From Lutjanus erythropterus (Eukaryota; Chordata; Actinopteri; Lutjaniformes; Lutjanidae), in assembly GCA_020091685.1 (NCBI GenBank), contig CM034603.1:10274683-10338682 (forward strand): a DNA stretch of 64,000 nucleotides. Reading direction: 5' to 3'. The translations under genes and the position numbers were made by a program. Below the pieces are notes generated by a model. That model had not been told where the DNA came from, made no database searches, and saw nothing but the letters and a program-made list of their open reading frames with translations. Of the stretch, positions 32,414 to 43,054 are shown one piece after another (position 1 is the first letter of the stretch; each line of letters opens with the position of its first letter).

Positions 32414-34212
32414 AAAATAATAATAGTAATAATAATAATAATAACAATAGACAGATTAATCAATAATGAAAATAATCTCAGTTGTAGACCTAGAATACTT
32501 ACAGAAATTGTTATATCACTAAGACAATTTCTACAACAGGTTTGTCTCTGTTATTATTATTATTGATTTTTTAGTCTTCCATTATTAAGTTCAATTACAA
32601 TAATACCGGTTAAAAGTAGGTGCATAAAACAAGTTGCACCAAGTTAACACTTTTGGCTATATCATTTTGACATGTCATGGGGAAGGTGTTGCACTTTTTA
32701 ACAAGCCTAGAGCAGGATTCAAAGTAAATAAATATTAATAACCCTAGAGGTGGCTTTGCTTTTTTTAAAATGAAACATAAGATTCAGCTCCTCTCACCGC
32801 CCCAATAATTTCCATACAGTCCCTTTACTGGTGGTCAGATAATTCAGCAGAGTGTTTGTCCGGGGGATGAATATACACAGTGCAGGCGGTGTAGTTGTGA
32901 GGGGTCCATGGTGTGGGTCGAGAGGCATAGAGAGATTGAGGGCCCTTCAACAATGTGTTGATTGAAGAAGTAGGTGTAAATGATTCAGTTTGCCTCCTTT
33001 AAAATACACCGGTGTTCAAAGAAAAACTCTTTTTAAATTAAGAATGGTTGCCTTTGGGGATGATAACGATCAATCTATCATCTGTTAACTGGTCGTTAAG
33101 AATATGGTCAATCAGTAAAATTTAATCACTGTACTATCACATAAAGATCTAGATTATGACTGAATGAATGCACTCCACATGTTGTCTGACATTCAGCTAT
33201 GTATATCTAATATGTAGGCCTATGTTGGAATATGCAATATGTTGCTGTGGAAAAGAAGCTTTGACTGGGAGGGGAAAAAACAGTGTTTTAATGTTTAATT
33301 GATTAATTGATCGTTAATGTTACCAATGATCCAGTAAGAACGGTAGCCTTAGTTGCTATATATCCCCTTGAAAAGTAAAACTCATGTGGCTTTCATGGCT
33401 TTTTTTTTTTTTTTGTAAAATAGTCCATAGTGATCTATAACAAAATTATAGGTTTATTTTACATAAACTATACAAATTATTTAAAAACTGTTATGTTGAA
33501 TAAATAATTTATTTTTTGTTGTTTTGACATATACACATACGCAGCGATGATTGCTGGGTAATATGTATGTTGATGTTGCCCAATGTCGAGTCTCTATTTG
33601 ATAATGTGGCGAGACAATACCGTTTAATATATGGTATCAAGTTTAGGCACAAATTCTGTCAAGACTGACTGACTTATTTGACCCTAAAATCCAAACGTAT
33701 GCACCAAATAATGTTTGTGTTTCATATGTGCACTAGGGCCCATCATAATAACTATGTTTTACCTCTTTTTCAGTTTTGCCACTGGGCTTACTTATTAGAA
33801 ATCTACTGTAGTCATGGCTATATTCCCTTTATCTGTTTCAGGCCTAGAGCAATCATACAATGCCCCCTCCAAAAAATTTGGGAGGTTGTGTACGATACTA
33901 TCACCTGTTACCAATGAACCTATTTACCTGTGAATGTTCCAAACAGGTGTTTGTGAGCATTCCACATCTTTCCCAGTCTTTTGTTGCCTCTGTCCTAGTT
34001 TATTTGAAAACATTTAAACACATCAAATCCAGGATAAGAAATGTTTTTTTGTTTTTTTTTTAAAGTTATGAGGTAAAACAATTAATATATTGTCTTTGCA
34101 CCGTTTTCAATTATATTTCAAATGCATTATTAAATTCTCCTTTATTTATATATTACACAACTGCTCAACTATTTTGAAATAGCACCATGCATCGTGGCTC
34201 ACTGTCATTTTA

Positions 34213-34540
34213 GAGCTGCAACGATTACTCCATTATTAAATTAATCGCAACTATTTTGATAATCAATTAATCGTTTGAGTAACTTTTTAAGAAAAGTCAA
34301 GATTATCTGAATTCAGCTTATTAAAGGTGAATTTTAGGGGTTCTATACTCTTCTGTGACAGTAAACTGTATATCTTTGGGTTGTGGATAAAACAAGACAT
34401 TTGACGATGTCACCTTATGCTTTGGCAAACAGACATTTTTCACCAGTTTCTGACATTTTAAAACAAACAACTATTTATCGACTAATCAGGAAAATAATCA
34501 GCTGATAAATGGACTATGAAAGTAATCATTAGTTGCAGCC
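34213..34540. mobile_element. GGGCTGCAA-family MITE, copy 4
   Basis: GAGCTGCAACGATTACTCC at the left and AAGTAATCATTAGTTGCAGC at the right are clear inverted termini, with the shared TGACAGTAAACTGTATATC interior. Confidence 0.8.
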
Positions 34541-35787
34541 CTACTGCCACTGTCACAGCTCACTGAAACACCTAAATGGAATAAGGACATCATTAGTGTT
34601 ATTGGTTACACCTGTGCTGCAGGGTCCTACTTAAAAGTATATTCTTGGGTTGAAGTGCACTGAGACTTTATCTTGTGCTAAAGCTGAGAGCAGTAACACC
34701 AAACAAACAAATAAAAAAAAAAAGAAAAGCAGGGTGTGCAACAGAAAACACGCATCATTAGTTTTTTGACCGAAGTTTAAAGACAGAACTCTGCAGCAAA
34801 AGTATAATGGTTGCAACCTGTTTAACCACAGCTAAATTACACTTTAAAATTTGAAGGTTAATTGGCGGCTGGGGAATTTGAAACACGAGGCTAACATGTC
34901 CGGAGCTGCAGAAAGACAGCACCCACTCCTCCACCCTGTTGACTGAGGACCAGACCTCAGCTTACAAAAAGCCTTTTCAGGTGTGTTTCAGCCCGCAGCA
35001 CTAACATTTCTGGCCTCCCTGCTATGAATAGCGCTCAGACACCGTAAAATACGAGGTTACAAGATGGGAGGTTACCAACACACCACAGTAACAGATTAAA
35101 TTCAGTCCAGAAGCCATGTCTGGTCCATTAGCCTGCTGTGAAAACATGAGAACATGTGAAAATGAGCTCTGCTTACCGAGAGACAGATGACAGCGTCAGA
35201 TACAATCTGCTCCTGTTAATTTCCAGCGATAAAATGTGAAAACTGGAGGGCGTCCAGCTGTCAGCCACACCCTCTGTGCTCACAAAAAAACCCTCCAAAG
35301 TGCTGAAGAAAGGTGTACGGTTTAGTAAAAGACTTAATATGAAGTTATTGAGCAGCCTGTCTGGCGGTGTGTCTGTTCTCTGGTCTGCTGTGTTGTGTGA
35401 TGAGCAGCGGCAGACAGATGTGAAGCAGCACTGAAGAACATTTCCTGGAACAGAGAAGACAGCAGGGTGGAGTCCAGAGGAATCTGACACACACACACAC
35501 ACACACACACGCCCATAGGACGCATGTTTTTGTGTGTGTCTGAGCGTGTGTGTGGCTTGACGGGTTTAGCTGACTCATTTTCAGCATGACTTCTCATGTT
35601 ACAGAATAAAGGTGCATTACAACTAGTGGTGGAAAAAGTGCTTGGTTGCATAAAACCATTTAGGCTAAAGTTTCCCTTAAATTTTCATCTAAGGATGCCT
35701 TAGGAAGACCTGAGTTGCATAAAATCACCCTAAGGATTTCCTTAGGATGTTGGGCAGGAAAACTTTTATCTGTTTGTCCTTAGCTAT

Positions 35788-36355
35788 TTAAAGGGATAGT
35801 GCACTCAAAAATGAAAATTCAGTCATTAACTACTCACCCTCATTCTGATTGAAGGTCAGGTTTAGTTTTTAAGTCCACTGCTGGGGTTTCACAGGAAAAC
35901 AGCACTGCTGATTCTCCCAGACAATAGAAGTGAATGGTGACCAGTTTTCAAATGTAAAAAAACCCAAGTCTGATCCAAGTCTGCTTAAGACCCAACATGC
36001 CAAATGGACTAAAAAAATGTTTTTAGCCTGAATCCTTTGCTTGGAGCCATGTTCATGTACACATGCACACCATCTGAACTGGGTGTGTGTGTTGTGACGG
36101 TGTGCAAACAGCGTGTCGGGACTTTACTAGACTTAGATTACACCAGACAAGCAGTATTGAGGCATTTTATGGTTTTATTCTGTTGTTTTTTTATGTTTGA
36201 AAACTGGTCACCATTCACTTCCATTGTTTGGGAGATAGTGCAATGCTGGTTTCCTGTGAGTTTTGTGGACAAACAAAATATACCCGACCCTCAATCGGCA
36301 TGAGGGCGAGTAGATAATGACTGAATTTTCATTTTTGGGTGAACTATTCCTTTAA
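35788..36355. mobile_element. TTAA-flanked palindromic MITE family D
   Basis: The left end TTAAAGGGATAGTGCACTCA continues to AAAAATGAAAATTCAGTCA. The right end is the inverted GACTGAATTTTCATTTTTGG ... TATTCCTTTAA. TTAA at both edges fits target-site use. The arms also share ACCAGTTTTCAAA / TTTGAAAACTGGT. Confidence 0.85.
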
Positions 36356-37811
36356 GTGGGCATATGTCCTCCCCCAATATACAGTAGAAAAATATATTGA
36401 ATATGTCATCTTTTTATAATCCTCTCAGTGATCTGTCTCATCTACTTTCCTTTTTATTTTTTTCTGTTTGTTAATGAAAACATGAGTTTGTGACCCTCTA
36501 TCCCAGCTGTGCACTTGATCGACCCAAACAAGAACTTCCTTTGTATTGCAATCACCATATATCAACTTGGCTCCAGTTTAATGTATGCATATCTTCTCAA
36601 AGTAGCCTTAGTAAACCCAAAAACATTCAGCAATCCAGACAAAAGACTGCTGCTGTTGTTACAGTTATCTAGCTAATATTGGCTAAAGAAAGTCCTTTGT
36701 GACCATTTCCCACAGAAAATGTTAACAGTGTCTTTAAAGTGAATTCATCAGCGGAGGACATATCACAACAGATTTTTTTAGGACAGGGAAAACCCACTGG
36801 ACACTATGAGTGATGTACAACTTGTTACAGAATTTAAATTTGATGCTTGAGAAACTTTGTAGCTAGCTATCAAATGCTAACATTTGTTGACTTCTGTCGA
36901 TGTTTGGCACCTCCCTTCTCGCTGTTTCAGTAATATTTTCACATTTCTTCATTACTTAATTTATGGTTTCTTTCTGAGCAAGACTTCTCACATTGATTTA
37001 GTCATTTCAGATGCCAAATAATGAACAGAAAAAAATAAGACAATCTATTTTGCACTACAGATTTATACTGTAGATTTATACTGATAAAATTGTTAGTTAG
37101 CTGGAGATGTTTCTACATTAAAATAGTTAACATGCCAATTATATATATCAACTCCGATAGGCTCATCTTTCGTACATTTTATTCTTATGTCCATACCTTT
37201 ATTTAAACTAGATTGTGAATAAAAGCGTTGAAGAGGATGTAGATAATGTATGGATGGATGTGAATAAAGGACTCTGAAACAGTATTTTTACATTTTGGTA
37301 TAGCAAACTTACACAAACAAAAATCACTTGTATTTTAAGGGAAAACTTTAATTATTTTATTAATTTTCCCTTAAAACCACAACATCTAGAGCTATTATGC
37401 ACTACACTTTGATTCCAGTGTGTTGTATCAGTTTAAAAAGGTGGATGGAGGGTTTGTGAAATAAGTTATGACATTCATCGTTTACTAAGTGTAACTGTAA
37501 CAAAAAAGACTCCAAATGTCTCCTGGTATGCTGCTTTAATTCTCTTAATTCATGTTGTAATAATCACAAACATTTCAATAAGGGCATTCATGTACGCTAC
37601 AATGCTTTGTTGTTCTCAACATTAAATCACAGCAACATCTCGAGTTAACTCCAGAGACACTGACATTAAAATTCATTCAATCAGCAGTTTCATACAGACA
37701 GATTAAAAAAAACAACCCACAAACACACAACCACAGTCATGCACACGGTAAACTATTGTGGTCTCTGAATCCAGGAATTTGGCACGTTTTCAGCATTGCG
37801 CTCTGTGCCCA
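36356..37811. other. Intergenic region downstream of casp8
   Basis: AT-rich DNA with no recognisable exon. The casp8 3' UTR and polyadenylation site fall in the right part; TTTATT at 37356-37361 (AATAAA on the minus strand) is one possible signal. Confidence 0.45.
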
Positions 37812-40800
37812 TCAGTTCACACATTTGAGGACGAGCTTCTTGGTGAGGGTGTATTTGGGCTCTGGCATTTGCTTGTAGCGTAAATATTCTCCTTTGCTGA
37901 CCTCCCTGTTCACACGGGTCAGGACGTCGTTTATATTTTCGTTCTCGGAGCTGCACAGAAAACAATGGAAACACCGTACAAGTTAGAAATCTTGCTGAAA
38001 TTCTAGGTATCATGTATTATCTGACATATCAACAACGGTACAGCACATACATTTGAAAACACCAAAATGATGGTGATGGCTGATGAACATGAAACAGATA
38101 AAGTGGGGGGAAACAATCCATATTATGTAGGAAGTTACTTCTTTGTGAGTAAATGTCATTACACCGGTTGCGGAGACCGTGCTAACATAGCCTCCCTCTT
38201 TAATTCACTCAACCACCTTCTTGAGAGGGTCGGTGTTACAATATTTCTGATAAACCTGTTGACACGCAAGGCTTTCATAATGTTTAAAACAAGTCGCGTT
38301 TCTCTTTCCAACCAGAAATGTGGGCTTTTCTTTCTCTACTGTTGGCTGGTTGGTGTTACAACACACAGAGCCGACCATACACAGGCAAGAGGACCTGTGT
38401 CACAAAGTGCTGTAAAAACGCCAACATAGATGCATATTCTGAATGCACTGTATACATGTCCAAAGAATACTTCTAAAAGATGAATAATACCAGTGTATTC
38501 CACATGTCTTAATTAGGAAATGCTACAGTCAGAATAAGGCCTGTTTCAGAGTATAATCTGAATGACAGTGGAAGATTAATGTGCATGTAAATGTTGCCAG
38601 TGCTCATCCTTTACAGCCAAATCTTTCTTTTAACTGTAGCTAGTTGCCAAAAAGCGCGACTGGCGCCAACTTAAACCCTGCGCCTCTTACCTTCTTGCTG
38701 ATTTCATTAGCTGCATGCACAGCTCCTGGATGTAGATGGATCCTGTGGAAGTGTGTCGAAATGACTTGCACTGCGGCACGGTGGCCATGCCCAACAGGAA
38801 GTCAGCATCCCAAGGCACCGTCTCGCCACGCACAGGACCTGCGTCTTCCTCCAGGCGGCTCTCTCTTTCCACCTCCTCCTGTCTTGGCCTCGGGGGACAC
38901 GGTGTGGAGCCTTTCTGGTAGTCGTTTCCCTGACATGCTTGGATGAAGAACAATTTGGGCTTCCCTGCCAGGGTGGGAGCTGCTCCACTCTTGAAGGGCT
39001 TTGTCAAATCTTGCAAGGACACCTCCTTCTCATCAGACCCAAAGACGCATCCGTTTTCTCCATGGGAAAGCACACATACCACCTGCGATCAGAGGCAGAC
39101 ACGTGATTCCTGATGGCACTTTTTAATGTAGCTGGAGTTAAACATTAGATGATTTTCTCTGGACAGACTGGCAGATTTGGGAAATTTGCTCATTCATTTT
39201 CTTGAGCAATGAAGATCATTACATCTCCCATATGTATAGGGTTACTATGAAGCTACAACAGAGTATCTGCAGAGTTTAACAAGTTAAATACAAAACTTTT
39301 TTGTAGTTCAGAGCCTTCCATTGGATAATTACTGCAGTGATTAATATGTTTCAGTTGGCAACAAGTTTTTTTAAACTTAACTGATGCATGATTCTTAAAC
39401 ATGTCAGAAGACATATTGTATATATATGGTCGTGGAATAGATGTTACTCTGTTTCAGAAGGGTCAAATTATTGGCATGCATCAAACAAATAAAACTCAGG
39501 AGATTGATGAAACTACTAAAATTGGGTTAAGAACTGTCTAACACATTATTAAAATGTGGAAGAATAGTGGTGGACGATCATCTTCCAGGAAGAAATGTGG
39601 TCAGAAAAAAATCTTGAATGACCGTGATCAGAGAACGTTAAACGTTTGGTGAAATCAAATCGTAAAAAATCAACAGTAGAATTCACAGCTATGTTTAATG
39701 GTGAAAGTGAGACACACAAGAGAGCTCAAGGGACTGGGACCAAACAGCTGTGTAGCCTTAAGAAAACCACTTATCAGTGAAGCTAATCAGAAAAAAAGGC
39801 TTCAGTTTGCCAGGGAGCATAAAGATTGGACTCTGGAGCGATGGAAAAAGGTCATGTGGTCTGAGGAGTCCAGATTTACCCTGTTCCAGAGTGATGGGGG
39901 CATCAGGGTAAGAAGAGAGGCAGATGAAGTGATGCACCCATCATGCCAAGTGCCTACTGTACAAGCCTGTGGGGGCAGTGTTATGATCTGGGGTTGCTTC
40001 TGTTGCTCAGGTCGAGGTTCAGCAACATTATGAGCCCAAAACATGAGGTCAGCTCACTATCTGAATATACTGAATGAGCAGGTTTTTACATCAACAGATT
40101 TTTTTTCCTTCCCTGATGGCATGGGCATATTCCAAGATGAGAATACCGGGATTCATCGGGCTCAAACTGTGAAAGAGTGTTTCAGGGAGTGTGAGACATC
40201 ATTTTCACACATGGACTGGCCACCAAAGAGTCCAGACTTTAACCCCATTGAGAATCTTTGGGATGTGCTGAAGCAGACTTTACTCAGCGGTCTGACTCTC
40301 CCATCATCAATACAAGATCTTGGGAAAAATGAATGTAACTCTGGACAAAAATAAATGTGAGATTGCATAAGCTTATCGAAGTGATGCTGTTGGAATAAAT
40401 ATTATCACGACTGTGATTCAGTCATAGGTATGAGCCCGCTGACCTGATAAGCCAGATGGTTCGTACACAGAACCATCTGGGAAGTCGTTAATAGAAGCCG
40501 TTTGGAAAAGGGCAGTCACTTTCAAAACACTTGGGTGAACCATCTGTCTATCACATCTAACACAGGCTTCCTTCAACCAATTGAGAAAAGCCTTCAATGC
40601 CATTCTTTGCTCTTCTTTCTTGAAGAAACACTTTCCAGTTCTGAAAATAATTGATGCTATTTCTTTATCTATGCTACCCTCTTCAGGAGCTGCAATTGTT
40701 TGTTCAAGATGAGTCACTTCCACGGACACGTGTTTGCTTCTTGCTGTCATCACACCTAAAACCACGCCTGTAGCTGCCCGTAATCCCTCCTAGGACACCC

Positions 40801-43000
40801 ATTGTCTGGACACAAACAGATAACTTCAAGCCTGGCAAGATGAATTTTCACGTGATCTTGCAAATCCAGCTGCTTCGCAAGGTAATGAGGCCGCAGCTTT
40901 ACCTCAGTAGTTAAAGTAGTGCCATTTATTAGTTAACAGTAATTTATTTATTTATTGTTCAACCGTAAAATATCCTGCCTCCATTACACATCTTTGTCAC
41001 AAATCAGGGATCATTGTCAAAAATATTCTGCCAGTAAAAACCCCGTAAATCTTCCACACTGCACCTTTAAAGACTAAAAAAATAAAATCTATAAAGTGGT
41101 AAGGAATGTTAGAGCTCACCAAAGCATCATGATTCAAAAAATTTCCTTTGCCCAGCTCGTTCAGCACATCTCGCATGGCCTGCGCAGACAAGTCGTTGTG
41201 CACCACCACAGTAAAGCCGAGCAGCGTGAAGACTTCATGCAGTTTCTCTGTGTTACATAAAAGAGAGACAAACTGAAGCACAACAGTAGATTTGTTTCCT
41301 TTTACATCATATATGAGACAAGTATCAACTGTGCATCTTCAATCCTGACTGGTGTTAGGTTACTAATAGGGACGTCACAATATATTGAATATCGCAGAGT
41401 CATTATCACATAGGACTGTGACAATATCTACTGTGATATTGATTAATTTACTTTATTTCATAAAAGGTCTGTTACTGACAGCTGCATTGTTTTTGTTTTG
41501 TACATGCATGACTCAAATAGTCATTGCCAAAAACAATTCATGCCAATTTTACTTTATTTCATTAAATAAGAAGCACTTTAAAGGGACAGTTCGCCTCAAA
41601 ATCAAATATACATATTTTGGCTTGTACTGCTATTTATCCATTTAGATAGTTTTGGTGTGAGTTGCACAGTTTTGGAGATATCAGCTGTAGAGTTGTCTGC
41701 CTTTTCACCAATATAATGGAACTAGATGGCACTCAGCTTGTGGTGCTCAAATTCATTTGAAAAGCTCAACAGCAACGTCTCTTTCCAGAAATCTTGACCC
41801 AGTTACTCAAAATAGTCTATAGACCTTGTTGTGTACATTCTTTTTACAGCAGAATGTACCTAAACTACTCTTTTTGAACTCGAAAGAAAGTAGTTCCTAC
41901 ATGAAATTGCTCACAACAAGGTCTGTTGAATATTTAAAATGCGGCACTTCAAAATGCGGCACTTCAAGCATCAGAAGCCGAGTGCCATTTGGTTCCATTA
42001 CGTGAGAGAAGGCAGATGTCTCGACAGCCGATATCTTCAAAACTCTTTAACTCACACCAAAAACTATCTGGGTGGATAAACAGCACTGCAGGTAAGAGGA
42101 TAAATATACATTTTTGATTTTTGTTCGATTTTATATGAACAAAAAAAATGCTGTACACATCGGATTTAGGCTATTATTTAATAAAGAATTTTTTTTTAAG
42201 TTGTCCTTTTTTTGTTATTAATAATGTGATATCGTATTGTGGTATTATTGTACCATAATACCGTTACATCACTATGAACTAATAAATAAACTAAATAAAA
42301 TAAACTAACAAATAAATAAGCAGTGCATAAACAAATAAAAGGATACATACTCTCATCTTGCTGAGTGCCAGTTCTGTTTTTCAACTTAATTCCCGTGAAA
42401 AACTCATTGTTGATGACCACACACAGACCACGTGGGATATGAGTCATGGGGTAGTAGTCATCCTAAAAAGTTACAAGCACACACACCAATGGAGACAAAT
42501 CATTAAACATTAATGTTCCAATAAACGAATGTGTAAGTGGATGGATGAGAGGCACATGTCTGTGTGAATGGTTACCGGATCAATAATACTGGACTCTCGG
42601 TTTGGTTCTGCATCGGATTCTGGACCCTCTCTGACATCTGGAAAACAAAGATGGGGCATTTAGGGAGAACTATATGATAATGTGCTAAAATGAACCCAGA
42701 GACAGTGAGTAATGCAGTGAAACAAAGAGACGTACTGCGGGGCTGAGTCTCGGGCAGAGGCAGGCTAAGTTGTGTCGGCTGTGAGTTGTTGTTGACCCTC
42801 TGTGGGAAGAAAACAGAGTCCCAGTCCTTAGTAAAACGACTCATTATAGGATTAACAACACACACACACACGCAGGCACACATTTAAACACACACCTGGT
42901 AATCCATGGTGACATGAGGTGAGGGCTGAGGAGTTTGAAGGTGCTGGGTTACCCCTGAAAAAGAGCCAAGTCACTTGATGAATTTAATAGAAATATAACA

Positions 43001-43054
<54 letters not shown>

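Larger units (their letters stand above)
31786..32490. mobile_element. GGGCTGCAA-family MITE, copy 3, split by another insertion
   Basis: The left part (AAAGCTGCAAAGATATTCC ... GTTTTACAGACCAAATGA) runs to about 32067. The right terminus (AGACAGATTAATCAATAATG...CAGTTGTAGAC) resumes at about 32449. The intervening 32069-32440 is an unrelated element plus microsatellite. Confidence 0.6.
28860..35780. other. Intergenic region between tmbim1 and casp8, part 1
   Basis: It must hold the unplaced non-coding first exon and promoter of tmbim1. Otherwise I see no coding exon. Several MITE copies, a trinucleotide repeat near 32368 and an AC run at 35489-35510 are present; the MITEs and the trinucleotide repeat are listed separately. 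Frames at 30481-30870 and 35173-35650 have no splice context or recognisable domain. Confidence 0.5.
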
